Below, piece after piece: positions 1-10,818 of a DNA stretch of 64,000 bases (position 1 is the stretch's first letter; every line of letters starts with the position of its first letter). Under the pieces are notes generated by a model. It ran no database searches, was not told where the DNA came from, and was given only the letters and a program-made list of their open reading frames with translations. Source of the stretch: Aralia elata. Its lineage: Eukaryota; Streptophyta; Magnoliopsida; Apiales; Araliaceae. Where the stretch lies: the NCBI GenBank assembly GCA_034770075.1, contig CM068385.1, positions 57,843,939 through 57,907,938 of the forward strand, read 5' to 3'. Position numbers and translations under genes: made by a program.

Positions 1-149
1 AATGCCATTAAGCTCCAATTTTCCTTTTTTAATCATCCGAAGTCGTTTCCTACAAAACCAATGCATAAACAAGTAAAATAACACTAAAGATAGTAAAGAA
101 TTGAGCTTATGAGATGTCCAAATCGTAGGTATAAAACCCATTCATCATA
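1..149. other. Sirevirus 3' flank, no gene
   Basis: AT-rich sequence beyond the polypurine tract. It may be 3' untranslated DNA or the start of the 3' LTR. I see no TG terminus and no coding sequence. Confidence 0.3.
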
Positions 150-172
150 TCCCCCTTTGTCATTATCAAAAA
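150..172 (-). promoter_or_regulatory. Sirevirus polypurine tract
   Basis: On the minus strand the sequence reads TTTTTGATAATGAC followed by AAAGGGGGA. This closely resembles the conserved block that follows the last ORF in Sireviruses and primes plus-strand DNA synthesis. It lies just after the end of the env-like frame, as expected. Confidence 0.65.
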
Positions 173-178
173 GGGCTA

Positions 179-1511
179 CTAGGCTTTATCAGGATCAGTT
201 TCATACAAACCATCTTCAACCTTTTTGTCAAGGTCCTTGACTTTGACATCTAAAGAATCATGACGAGCCACTCAGGCCTCAACCCTATCTGCAACTGTGG
301 TCACCCTATTCGATAGTGAAGTGACTGAGTCAGAGAGGGAGTTGACTGTGACAAGCACAGTTTCTATCTTATTCCCCATATCTTGAACAAGTTGAAAGAG
401 TTTAGAAAATTGAGGACTAGTAGGAACATGAATAGAGGAATTAGGGGCAGAAGTAGGGGATTGAGGAATGGAAGTAGGAGGATCAGAGATTGGAATAGCA
501 AAGACCTCTATGTCCCAAGATAGGAGACCGTCAACATTAACTTTCAATTTTGATTTTACAAAAATAGTTTCATCAATCACTTCAGATAACTGAACCACTT
601 CTTCATTTTCAAAAGAGATACCAAAGTGGGCTAATATTTTGGTTATAAACCCACAACATTTGGTTTTATTCTTAAGACATCTTTCCATATGCTTAATTAT
701 GACAAGAGCAAAGTTAAATTTAGTTCTGGAAAGTATTAATGCTGATCGAATCAAATCTTGATAGGTCATATCAGACCCGCCACCTGTTCTAGGTACTAGG
801 TTAGCACGAATGACCTTATGAACAACACTGTTGAAAGGTGTTATTTCAACAACAGTAGGTAAAGCAACAAATTCAGCAGAAGAACAATCTTTCACAATTC
901 TCAATTGATGAATGACAGATATATTTTAAATTCAATGGGGGCCTTAAGAGTAAAGGGACAAGGACCAGAGCAGGGGATATCTAACAGTGAACCCAAAAGA
1001 ACAGAGTCAATGGATATAGTTTTTTCTTGAACAAATATATCTATCTTATCTGATTTAACTGACATGTTTCTAAAAAATTGCTTAATCAGAACAGGATATG
1101 CAGATTTGGGAGGAGACAACATAACAGACAACCCAACATTTTCAAACAAGGTTATGACCCCAATATTTTTAAATAAAACAGGGTCAACTGGCTTTCCATA
1201 AATAATAGTTTTGTTGACCATCAAGTTTTGAAAACAGGTTAAAAATTTGGAGGATCTAAATGTCAAAGCAGTACCATGAACTCTAGGAATATGAGGAGGT
1301 GAATCTGGTAGACTCATATAGGCAGGGTTTTGCCCTTAGATGACTGTCCTTTTCGTTTTATACACTTTAAAGATGCACCCAAATCGGCAGCAAGCTTGTG
1401 GCGGTTCCGGTTCAGGCGACGAGTTTCTCTTGGTGCCACAGCTGACTCCTCTCTTTGTTGAGCGGGCTGCCTATCGGTGTTAATAGTATGATCTCGTCTT
1501 GTTTTTGCCAT
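179..1511 (-). pseudogene. Env-like / plant transposon ORF of a Sirevirus, broken
   Basis: Three minus-strand frames follow each other: 1511-1314 (basic N-terminus), 1317-901 (core) and 904-272. The core segment, with YGKPVDPVLFKN and SVLLGSLLDIP, resembles the putative plant transposon protein domain that I recall as PF20167. The last frame continues past a TGA at 272-274 to a TAG at 179-181, and its end, rich in heptad-like V/L spacing with VKVKDLDKKVED, looks like a coiled coil. Two frame changes (near 1314 and 902) and one in-frame stop show that it is dead. Position downstream of RNase H matches the Sirevirus env-like gene. The true function of this protein family is unknown; no membrane segment is obvious here. 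Confidence 0.6.
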
Positions 1512-1875
1512 TAGAACAGAAAAGGGAGATCTACTCGTTTAATCAAACCCTAGCTTTTGTGAGATTAAAAGAGAACAAAGAGAGATGGGAGATGAAGGGT
1601 TTGGATGAGAAGGAGAAAAGTGATCGGGTAAAGGCCAAGGCTAAACCCCCTTTAAAGTTTTGTTCTCGCTAAAATCCATTAGATCAAATCCCAATAATGC
1701 CCTTTAGAAAACAACAATATCGATATTACCCTTATTTAATCAGTTAAGGAAGCTAAGGCATAAAAATAACACATAATTGTAAATAAAACATATAATGATA
1801 AAAAAATATGTGATGTGAACATTTTATGAAATTAAGTCCATATACACATTAAATAATTTTTATGCATACTATAAC
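1512..1875. other. Spacer between Sirevirus pol and env-like ORF
   Basis: AT-rich, with no ORF of note. Sireviruses normally have a non-coding stretch here that could carry a promoter or splice acceptor for the downstream ORF. No specific signal was recognised. Confidence 0.4.
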
Positions 1876-2246
1876 CTAAGTACAGATAGACATGCCTAGT
1901 TCTTTTCTCAAAGTACAAAAACACTCTTTATTAAAGGTTTTTAAAAATGTCAGCCAATTGATGTTCAGTTGGGACAAATATTAACTTAATTAATCTTTTA
2001 GCAACATTATCTCTCAAAAAATGATGTCTAACTTTAATATGTTTAGTACGAGAATGAAGCACATGATTTTTAGAAATGTCAATTGCACTAGTATTGTCAC
2101 ATAAAATAGGCACATTTTCACATATATATCACATTAAAATCATGTAAAGTTTGTATCATCCACAAAATTTGTGAGCAACAGCTACCTGCAGCCAAATATT
2201 CACCTTCCGTAGTGGCAAGGCAACTAATGTCTGTTTCTTAATGTGT
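1876..2246 (-). pseudogene. Ty1/Copia RNase H, C-terminal end of pol
   Basis: The minus strand reads a typical copia RNase H end. A segment around 2240-2160 has the LATTEGEYLAAGSCC block, and 2113-1931 encodes CDNTSAIDISKN, LHSRTKHIKVRHHFLRD and EHQLADIF. A stop or frame change separates the two near 2115. After another frame change at about 1931 the usual tail follows (CTLRKELG), ending at a TAG at 1876-1878. The upstream end is cut off by the Copia-A LTR at 2252. The conserved aspartate of CDNTSA and the HSRTKHI block identify the family with high confidence; it is non-functional. Confidence 0.85.
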
Positions 2247-2251
2247 CAGGG

Positions 2252-4075
2252 TGAAAGTAGTATGCACACAAGCCAATCATATTTGATATGATGTAGCATA
2301 TATTTTGTAATCTTATTCATTTATTAATAAAAGAATTGATTTTCTTAAAAGACATTTTATATTATCTACATAGTGTTGTTATATATTAAATGTGATAAAC
2401 CCATAGTTTTGAGCAATGCTTTTAGAATCATGATGGTGATCATGCTAATGAAATCTAAATTCAAGATAGCTTACAAACTAAAATTGTTCCTAATTGTTGG
2501 ATTACTAAAAAGGGGATTAGTGAATCTGGATAGATTAGTACATACGTTGCTTGCTCTTAAGAAGAGGATAATTGATCTCATAATCATTTGTGTGGAGACA
2601 CTAAAGCAAGTATGTAGGTGCTTATTGGAGAATAAGTTCACTGAACGTGGCTCGCTAAGGAATACCTAATGGAGTTTTACTCGCCTGTCAATAGGAATTC
2701 CTATAGTGATAGTAGTACAAGTGATCCTTGGACTTGAGATCATCATAGTATCTTGTGTATGATGAGTTATACTTTGACATGTCCCTTAAGACCTTTAGGG
2801 TATATCAAAGGGTATGATTGGGTATAATAAGTTGTACATGGAGATAGGTGAATGATCAACAAAGAATCTACCACGTCTAGTAAAAGATGTGAATGTCCTA
2901 TGTCATTCGATAAATTATAACTTAGTAGTCATTGGCCAATGCATAATGAAATTAGAAAGGAGTTTTTAATTTGCATTATTTAGATTGTGCATTTGGGAAT
3001 CGAAATACATATAATTAAATAAAATAAGACTTGACAGTAAATCCATGTCTTATATTTAATTGGGACATTGTATGGTAGAAGGATTGAATTCTACGGTAAC
3101 TATGCACTGAAAGGTTCTTTTGTGATTAATGTTGAAATCTATATTATCTGAAAAGTCGTTGATCGCTAAGGGGGCTTACCCTTATTGTAGAATAAATATT
3201 ATTTATTTAAATGAATTAAATAGTTTAATTTATTTATTTAAATAAGATTAGAATTGTTCTAATTGATTTATTCACAACCAGTTTAATATGGAGAACCTAA
3301 AGGGTCACACCGCAAAAAGGAGTATTTATTTAAGAAGTAAATGGCATAATTGTAATAATAAGTTAAGTGTATTTAATTTAATCTATGGAGATAGAATAAA
3401 TTAAATAGCTTAATATTTATTATTTAATATTTTGGAAATATTAAATATAAATTAATAAGAGGAGTCTTATTATTATTATTATTACTATTACTATTATTTA
3501 ATTCCTAATAGAGATTGAGAATTAATTAATAGAAGTACTCTCTCATGAATTCCTAATTGGATTAGGAGCATAATTAATTAAAGAAGTTTAATTATAATAG
3601 AAACCCTAATCCTAAATAGTTTAGGGAAGGGTTATTCCTACATCTATAAATAAGAGGAGTCTTATCATAGATTAGGGTTACACACTCTTGCATTAGATTG
3701 TGGAGAGAACTTGCAATTTCTATAGAGATAGAAACTAGGGTTTTGCTAATACCCAACTTCTTGAATACCTATTCTTCCTTAGTGGATCACCTCTAGAGGC
3801 CAAACACTTGGGTGGCTAACGTTGATCAAAGGAAGGAATCTCATTGGTGGAATTCGAGGAGAACACAAAGATTAGGAGTTGAACTTGTACCCGAGGAAGC
3901 TTTGATCTACGAGGGCATAATTCTTATTCTCTTCCTCTTTCGTTTATATGATTAATTGAGCACATAGATTGATCTTGGTGATGGTTTGTATTAAATATTT
4001 TAAAATCCGTTTTATCACGCTTCCGCCCTATTTATGTAATTTGATTGCATGTTCGCGTTAAATACAGACCTAACA
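2252..4075 (+). repeat. Copia-A 5' LTR (1,824 bp)
   Basis: Begins TGAAAGTAG and ends CCTAACA immediately before the primer binding site. The same sequence recurs at 49930-51750 and, with many small insertions, at 57916-59921. It is AT-rich with runs such as TATTATTATTACTATTACT and has no coding capacity beyond chance ORFs. A TATA box lies at 3645. At 1.8 kb it is long for a Copia LTR. Confidence 0.9.
3645..3652 (+). promoter_or_regulatory. TATA box of the Copia-A LTR promoter
   Basis: TATAAATA about 430 bases before the LTR end, in a segment highly conserved in the Copia-B LTRs. The position suits a U3/R boundary shortly downstream. Inferred, not tested. Confidence 0.5.
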
Positions 4076-4076
4076 G

Positions 4077-4088
4077 TGGTATCAGAGC
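4077..4088 (+). promoter_or_regulatory. Primer binding site, tRNA-iMet type (Copia-A)
   Basis: TGGTATCAGAGC lies one base after the LTR end. This is the standard Copia primer site, complementary to the 3' end of plant initiator tRNA-Met. Confidence 0.92.
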
Positions 4089-4184
4089 CTAATCTTGTGC
4101 TAATTATCGATTTTGATGATTCCATGTGTGTATAGTATGCGATTAGATCGAAATTTTTGGGCAGAATCTGTTTTTTCTAAATCT

Positions 4185-4315
4185 GCTAGGCGGCGCAGCT
4201 GCGCCGGCTCCAGTTCATTCTGGAACGCAGCAACGCCTAAACCTAGAAAGTCGTTTCTGGGGTTCAGCGCAGCTGCGCCGTTTCCCAGTTCATTCTGGGC
4301 CCAGCTGCGCCGGAC
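4185..4315 (+). repeat. GC-rich palindrome cluster in the Copia-A leader
   Basis: A perfect 14-base palindrome GGCGCAGCTGCGCC sits at 4192-4205, a near-copy at 4267-4280 and a half-copy at 4302-4312. Between them is a second inverted repeat, CCAG-TTCATT-CTGG, present twice. The unit palindrome plus CCAG/CTGG hairpin is therefore duplicated. Copia-B has the same arrangement at 51864-51990. The surrounding leader is strongly AT-rich, so the cluster stands out. Role unknown; an RNA structure in the packaged leader is possible. Confidence 0.8.
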
Positions 4316-5054
4316 AGCAGAATCCGAAAAAATAATTTTTCCTTCAATTAAAATAAATGATTTATTTAATTGATATAAGTTTAAAATAAAGATGTTTATT
4401 TTATCTGGAATATGATTTCAGATTGCTAAAATTAAAGGAGTTTAATTTGGATTTGGTTTTTGATTAAAATAAAAGAGTTTATTTTGTTTCAAAACTAAAT
4501 ATTAGCAAAACTTTTGTCCATTAATTGATATCAATACATATATGGAATGGTTTTATTATTTATGAGATGAATGTTATTTATTGATACATATAGAGATATG
4601 TATGATAATAAATAGGGATTGATTATGGACTATTGACCAATGTGTGATTAGAATTATTTTAGAGGATGCGTGAATGTATGGGTTTTTATAAATGGGGTCT
4701 GCGTACCTCGTCTTCTCTAATTTTTCTTAATGTAAGTTCTATCTCCCTCCTATGTACTTCCCCTTGACTACTGATCAAGGTTTCTATTTATAGTAAATAG
4801 TTTATGTAATAGGACTAGTTAGAATTAATTTTGAAGAATTGGAGACAAAGGAACAAGGAGCGCTTGAAGACCCGTTTGTAATGGAGCTCGGGTTTAAATG
4901 TAATAGTTATATTTAAATTTTATTCTTGCACCCTAGGTTTGACCTTTTGGTTCACTTGGTGGCTCTAGTGAACCAAACTAGAATAAAAGTCCATAATCAA
5001 TCCGGGTAGAATATAGTATTCTATATGTGCATGATTACTATATATATATATATA

Positions 5055-5330
5055 CAAGGAGCTTCTTGAGCGAACTTGAAGGAACGGACTAAAGACGTAC
5101 CAAAGCCAAAAACCACGCGGATTGGAATTTAGTCCAAGTGAGTTGCAATTTTGCGGGTCGGATATTACATCATGGGTTAGGTATATTATAAAAAACCCAT
5201 CAAAATCAAAGATGCAAACCAACGAGTTCTGAGCTCTCCGTCTCAACTCGAACCATCGAAGTCGCTGCGTCGCTGCAAATCCGACCAAAGAGATCATTTT
5301 CGACGAACCAAGACTATCTCTCGCTATTGA
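5055..5330 (+). repeat. MULE left TIR
   Basis: Runs from CAAGGAGC to CTCGCTATTGA and matches the reverse complement of 10549-10818. Differences include a short extra stretch near 5140-5155. Just inside is a splice-donor-like AG|GTAAAG. Small ORFs inside the TIRs are chance products of the repeat. Confidence 0.92.
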
Positions 5331-5337
5331 TAAGTAG

Positions 5338-5971
5338 GTAAAGCTATTTAACAACTATTCCTTTCATTGCTAATTTATGGAAGTAAAGAATTTGTTTGAT
5401 AATTATTCTCCCCTTGCAAACAAAGTGAGCTTAGTAAAACAGAGTCTTTGAGTAGTTTTCTCCATAGCTGAATGTTGTCCTCTTTTCACTTTTAAGAACT
5501 TAAGAAAGTTATCATGGTCCGGTACCCACTCCACCATGGATCTGGGTTGTATGTTATTTAGTGTTTATATATAGGAAAATTGCAATTCTTTCAAAACTTC
5601 AACATCGTGGTTTGATGTATCAATATCATTCAATTTAAATAGGGGTATTATATTATTGTATATTAACAGTGAATAATTTGTGCTTTGCCTATTAACACGG
5701 AACAATTTGTGGTTTGCCTGTTAACAGTGAGCAATTTGTGGTTTGTTTTTTCCCAATGATTGCAAAAATAGAGTGAAAATATTGGTAGCATAATCTCTTC
5801 ACAAATAGTTAGTTAACATTGTATAGCATAAACAAATGGCCCTGTATAAGTAGCTATATCTGTCCAATAAGGAAATGCTCCTAATTATCACTTGCTAAAT
5901 GATTTGCTTGAGGTACATATTCTTGATGTTTGAGATCATTAATTTGCATTGATTTTAATTTAATCATACAG
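5338..5971 (+). other. Predicted 5' UTR intron of the MULE transposase gene
   Basis: A donor TAG|GTAAAG at 5338 at the inner edge of the TIR pairs with an acceptor TCATACAG ending at 5971, three bases before the likely start codon. If used, the first exon is non-coding and lies in the TIR, which would also hold the promoter. The mirror-image TIR has an equivalent donor at 10541. Prediction from splice consensus only. The stretch has no other feature. Confidence 0.5.
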
Positions 5972-5974
5972 GTT

Positions 5975-8577
5975 ATGCATGATAATTTAGAGGATAAAGT
6001 ACGGGGTAATGATGAATGTGGTGATAATATAGACAATACTGAAATGGATGTAGAGAATAGGAGAATTGAAGGGGAGAGTTTTGAGTTAATAGAAGAAGTT
6101 GGAAGTGATGAAGGTAGGGAAAATTTTATTTATAATCCGCAAGTAGCCGACCATCTCAAACCTAGTGTTGGAAAAGAATTCCAAACAATAGATGAAGTTA
6201 AGGATTTCTACAATGCATATGCTAAAGAGGCGGGATTTAGTATTCGAAGTTGGGCTACTAAGAAAATCGAAGGAAGTGATGAAGTGAAAAGGAAAGAGTA
6301 TGTTTGTTTTAAACAAGGTAAGAGAATAACAATTACGGATGTTGAAACTAAAAGGCGTCGGGGATCGATAAAAGAGAGTTGTAAAGCAAAGGTTGCTGTG
6401 TTAAAAATAAATTCAGGGGTATATGTAGTCACCCAATTTATTGAGGTCCATAGTCACCCTTTGACAACTCCATCAAAGAAGCATTTATTAAGATCTCACC
6501 GAAGTGTTTCGAATGCGCAAAAGTGTTTGAGTCAACAACTTGGCATGATAAATATACCCTCACATCAACAATTCAATTTCCTTGGAGTACAGGCTGGAGG
6601 GTTTGAAAACATTGGGTGTACACAACAAGATTTATATAATTATGAAAGGGATAGACGTAATGAGTTGAAGGCGCATGACGGAGAAATGTTGAGTGAGTTT
6701 TACAAATTAGAAAAGGGCAAGAATCCATCATTCACTTATGAAATTAAGGTCGATAATGACCAGAGGATAACACATTATTTTTGGGTTGATGCTACCTCTA
6801 GAAGAGCATATAGTTTTTATGGTGATGTAGTCGTCTTCGATACGACATACAACACCAATCGCTATGGGATGATTTTTGCACCACTGATGGGAGTTAACAA
6901 ACATGGTCAAACCATAATTTTTGCTTGTGCATTCTTAAGTGATGAGACCTCAGATTCATTTGTTTGGCTATTCAACAAATTTTTAGAGGCTATGCCAGGT
7001 GAAGCCCCTAAAATGATCATTACTGATCAAGATCCCGCGATGTCTAAAGCAATTTTAGAAACTCTTCCGGATACATTTCATAGATACTGTAGTTGGCACA
7101 TATTGACAAAATTTTCTAAAAAGCTAGACTCGATGAAGTATAACGCTCACTATAATGAATTTGCCAATTGTATTTGGAAGTCGGAGTCTGAAGAAGAGTT
7201 TGATTTGACATGGACGGAGGTTGTTGGAAGGAGCGGGTTACATGACAACAAATGGTTACAAGCAATATATGAAATTCGTTCAAATTGGGTGCCTGCTTAT
7301 TGTAATCATGTTTTCTCGGCCAATATGTCCAGTAGCCAACGAACCGAAAGCTCTCACGCATTTTTCAAAAGATATGTATCTAAGAATAATTCATTAGTTG
7401 ATTTCATGATTCAATTTAGTAGGGGACTCGTACGGCAACGTCAAGAAGAGTTGTTGGCCGATCACAAAGATTTGATTGAGAAGCCTGAAGTGAAGATGAA
7501 TCATGTCTTTTTGTTCCAAATGGTTGATATTTATACTCGGGAAATTTTTTATAAATTCCAAGATGAGATATGGGATTGTTTGAATTACCGTTTTGAGCTT
7601 ATCAAGGAGAGTGATAATCAATGCGTGTTTCAAGTTCATAGGAAAAAAATGGTCACATATAGAGTGCGAGAACTTATTTATGACAAAAAATTGGGTTTTG
7701 CTTCATGTAGTTGCCACAAGTTTGAGAGTATGGGGATACCATGTAGACATGTGCTTGGTTACTTGCAGAAAATGCATGATTATGACGAATTACCACAATA
7801 ATACATCTTAAAAAGGTGGACTAAGACGGCAAACTCCATGATTGTGGTTGATAATGAAAGTGGTATAATGATAAATAGTGACAAAGAATATCTACTCAAG
7901 CGGAGTGAATTAATTCAATATTCTTTGGATGTTATTGATAAAGCCCTCACAAGCCAAGAAAGAATTAATATTTATAAAGATGCTTTGGCTCGTGCACTCG
8001 AATCAATCAATCTTGTTGTAGATAGTGGTAAAAGTTCACAATATGGAATTAGTGCAAGTGTAATCTCCGGGAAGATAAGTTGCAATCAAGACTATGTTTA
8101 TAATGAACCAAATCAAGTTAGGGCAAAAGGATGTGGCAAAAGACTTAAAGGAGGGAAAGAAAGGGCTTTAGGGAAGGCAAAGAACTCAAAGGCTAGACGT
8201 TGTCATGGTTGTGGCAAAGTTGGACAATCACATAACAAACGGAATTGTCCAATGATTGCACATCGGTAAGTAATATTTACGTAAAACTTCACTTTTTTCT
8301 ATCTCAATCTTTAAATGATGTGTGTTATTTTGGCTTTTATGTAGAGATTCTCCCGGCAATAAAGGTGCAACTACATTTTCAAGTTCAGAGGATGATAGTC
8401 ATACTTCCAAAGGTGTGATCATTTTTTTTGTCTCTCATGTTGGTCTAATATTTAGTCTGGCATAACTATTAAAAATATCGAGCACCATCTTCAGCCTTCG
8501 TATTTTCATGTGCAGGTGAATCACCGAATCAACATGGTGTTGAAGTTCCTGATGAATATGAAGAATATGGTATATAG
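5975..8577 (+). pseudogene. FAR1/MURA-like MULE transposase, three coding exons, one premature stop
   Basis: The start is ATG at 5975, directly after the acceptor at 5971. Exon 1 runs to 8265, where CG|GTAAGT is a strong donor. Exon 2 is 8345-8412 and exon 3 is 8516-8577 (TAG); phases agree and the tail ends in acidic residues. Domains in order: FAR1-type DNA-binding zinc module (GKEFQTIDEVKDFYNAYAKE to HSHPL, about residues 65-160); MULE DDE core (VVFDTTYNTN, then ITDQDPAM, then a later acidic residue; about 280-420); SWIM zinc finger CSC-x8-CRH (about 585-605); C-terminal CCHC-like knuckle (CHGCGKVGQSHNKRNC). Full length would be about 800 residues, normal for FAR1-type transposases. One in-frame TAA at 7799-7801, where CAA would fit (LPQ before, YILKRWTK after), removes the tail, so the copy is probably inactive. 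Similar host FAR1 genes exist, but the TIR context makes this the element's own transposase. Confidence 0.88.
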
Positions 8578-9178
8578 ACGGATATTCTCTACAGAAACCA
8601 ACCCATTTCTAGCACTTGCAAAGCTACCGATTTAGTATCAAAATGCTCCAACAACAAAAGTTACTCAAGAATTTTGTATTAGAGACAGGACAAAAGTTAC
8701 TCAAGAATTTTGCATTTATAATATGGGTTTTGAAATTAGCTGAGCAATTATTTGTGGGTTAGTTTTAGATTTCCTTAGAAACTGTGTAGCGTTCTGTTGT
8801 ATTTAATCATTTGAGCAATTGTACAATTGAGCTATTGAGCATGTTTCTTCACCTGGGTAATTATGCTTTATTGTTTCTTATTGTTTCTTAGAGAATTTGT
8901 GTAGTATATTTTTAATTCTTAGAGAAAAGTAACTCAATTCTAAATTTCTTTTCTCGAATATATCGTTACTGTAATACAACCAACACAAATAATGAACACT
9001 AGCAGCCCCTTCTCAAGGTTCCTCCTCACAACTAAGTTTTAAAACTCAAAACTGCACACATTTCAAGTCTACATTTTACAAGAAACTTCACCCGGGAAGG
9101 CAATCAAGCAAAATATACAAAAACTTTCCATTTCATTTGCATAGAGGTAGCATAGAGTTTGTACATGGAATGGAGAAC
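8578..9178. other. Spacer between the convergent MULE genes
   Basis: AT-rich, with no ORF of note. It should contain the 3' ends of both convergent transcripts. No specific terminator can be assigned. Confidence 0.4.
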
Positions 9179-9506
9179 CTAGTTTTTCATAATAAAAAAC
9201 AAACAAAGAATAAGTATTACAACAACTAATTTTTTCAATAATTTAATTTCAAGTCTCATTTCAATTATAGTAGGATCATCCACCATGAAATTATTTGGCA
9301 GTTGTGCTTCAAAGGTTGCTGATGATTTTTCTTCATTTATAGCCTTGCACCATCCCAAGAAACCACATTTTCCATTCGGGCAGGCATAGTAGACTCGACC
9401 TTCATTTCCATTCTTATTGGAGCGGGTAATTTTACAAATTGCAAATTGCCCACAATGACATTGCTTGCTTTGAATCCTTCATTTCCACTATGCTTCCTGA
9501 TGCCAT
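9179..9506 (-). pseudogene. GRF-type zinc-finger protein with C-terminal membrane segment, frameshifted
   Basis: On the minus strand an ATG at 9506-9504 opens a short frame (MASGSIVEMKDSKQ). After a frame change the sequence continues CHCGQFAICK, GRVYYACPN and CGFLGWCK. This is the CxC...C...C pattern of a GRF zinc finger, a nucleic-acid-binding fold. It then runs through a charged linker into a hydrophobic helix (LVVVILILCLFF) and stops at 9179. Small plant GRF proteins commonly have this finger-plus-C-terminal-helix layout. The frame change coincides with a tandem GCAA duplication (minus strand, 9461-9468); removing one copy gives one frame of about 108 residues. An acceptor TTTTTGTAG ends at 9516, just upstream. 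It is convergent with the transposase, in the place mudrB occupies in MuDR. Function unknown; a captured host gene or an accessory transposition gene are both possible. Confidence 0.75.
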
Positions 9507-10548
9507 GTTGTCTTCCTACAAAAATGATAGGGTCATTTGATTATGCTATACAATGTTAACTAACTATTTTTGAACAGATTATGGTATAATATTTTTGAAA
9601 TACTTACAATCACAGCCAACTCAAGTACTTGCAAACAGATGAATATCATATCTCTATTATTGCAATTGATTCCCTTTTTTACTAATATAAGCATGAAGTA
9701 ATTGGTTGTGCTTACGGTCAAACTATAGCAACTGAAATTATCATGATTCTCACATGTCTGTTATTGTGATGATCCACCAGGAAGGATTTATTAGAAAAGT
9801 GTAGAATTCTTTGTTGTTTTCTTCGAACTGATTGGCCCTGAACCGTGCATAAGTAGGATTCACCAATATTCAAACAATGAGCAATTTGAGGCCTATGTAT
9901 GTACATAATAATTGTGAATAGTTCATTCTAATAATTTTGCCATGCTAAGATGGACCCTCAATATTTTACTATCAACTTGAGGCCTCTGCCCCTGTTCTAC
10001 TTTTACAATCATCATTGATATTCACGACTGATTTGGTATAAACACAATACATTACGAAATATCATATCATAGTCTATAACATGTTTGAGGTGCAATGTCA
10101 TCCTTGGAATCTGTTGTGATACTATATTGTAAGAGGAACATGTGTTCTGTAAAACTAAAGTGACCACTGTATTATCTCACAAAGACTTGTATTAGTGTTA
10201 TAAGTATTCGACTTCTATAAATTTTTAAAAAGACGTCCAAACAAATCATATACATCTCAATCGTTAGAGATTACAAGTGTTAGTGGAAGAAGCAACTACA
10301 GTGTCATGAAAGTAGAACAACTATTTGATTAGTAAAAATATTTCTACCATGTTACCCAGCAAAAAACATGGAACAGAACCAAAAAGGGGTAGAATAACTA
10401 TCAAACAAATTCTTTACTTCCATAGAGTAACTCCTGATGCAATTTTCTGAATATATAAGTAATTGATGTAATGAGGCAAACCCTAAATTTCTTCCGCTAG
10501 ACAATTAACTCCATCAAATTATAACTGTTAAATTACTTTACCTTCTAA
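9507..10548. other. MULE right arm, predicted 5' UTR intron of the GRF gene
   Basis: No coding potential apart from chance ORFs. On the minus strand a donor GAAG|GTAAAG at 10541, at the inner edge of the right TIR, and an acceptor ending at 9516 would define a 1 kb intron, mirroring the left arm. Prediction only. Confidence 0.4.
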
Positions 10549-10818
10549 TCAATAGCGAGAAAGAGTCTTGGTTCGCCGGAATGGGTGTCTCTTTGGTCGG
10601 ATTTGCAGCGACGCAGCGACTTCGGTGGTTCGAACGGAGAGCTAGTTATTCGCTGGTTTGCATCTTTGATTTCATCTGAGTTTTTGATGGGTTTTTTATA
10701 ATATACACAACCCATGATGTAATATCCGACCCGCGTTGGACTAAATTCCAATCCGCGTGGTTTTTGGCTTTGGTACGTCTTTAGTCCGTTCCTTCAAGTT
10801 CGCTCAAGAAGCTCCTTG
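10549..10818 (-). repeat. MULE right TIR
   Basis: Reverse complement of the left TIR, ending GAGCTTCTTGAGCG...CTCCTTG on the plus strand. It is slightly shorter than the left copy because of small indels. Flanked on the right by TATATATATATA. Confidence 0.9.

Larger units (their letters stand above)
1..2251 (-). mobile_element. Sirevirus-type Ty1/Copia retrotransposon, 3' part
   Basis: Read on the minus strand, the order is RNase H end of pol, a spacer of about 360 bases, an env-like extra ORF, then a polypurine tract followed by about 150 bases to the window edge. An extra ORF downstream of pol plus a G-rich tract preceded by TTTTTGATAATGACAAA is the known layout of Sireviruses such as SIRE1. 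The 5' part is missing because Copia-A was inserted in the RNase H region at 2252. The 3' LTR is not recognisable in the 150 bases available. Lineage assignment is from architecture and motif recognition only. Confidence 0.75.
5055..10818 (+). mobile_element. Mutator-like element (MULE) with long TIRs and two convergent genes
   Basis: About 5.76 kb bounded by terminal inverted repeats of about 270-280 bases that start CAAGGAGCTTCTTGAGCG. It sits inside the Copia-A leader; Copia-B shows the leader uninterrupted at this point. The flanks are TATATATAT on both sides, compatible with a 9-base MULE target duplication, but the repeat makes the exact border ambiguous. It carries a plus-strand FAR1/MURA-type transposase gene and a minus-strand GRF zinc-finger gene. 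Both genes are broken. The TIRs differ by several substitutions and small indels. Confidence 0.92.

Noticed and set aside
2373..2669. 98-codon ORF repeated at 50085-50345 and 58197
   Set aside because: It lies in the Copia LTR copies; no start context, domain or codon signal.
4965..5354. Minus-strand ORF of 129 codons
   Set aside because: It lies in the MULE TIR and Copia leader; the partner TIR gives a similar chance ORF at 10545-10751.
5975..8577. Host FAR1/FHY3-family gene
   Set aside because: It lies between long TIRs of a MULE inside a Copia leader, so it is the element's transposase.
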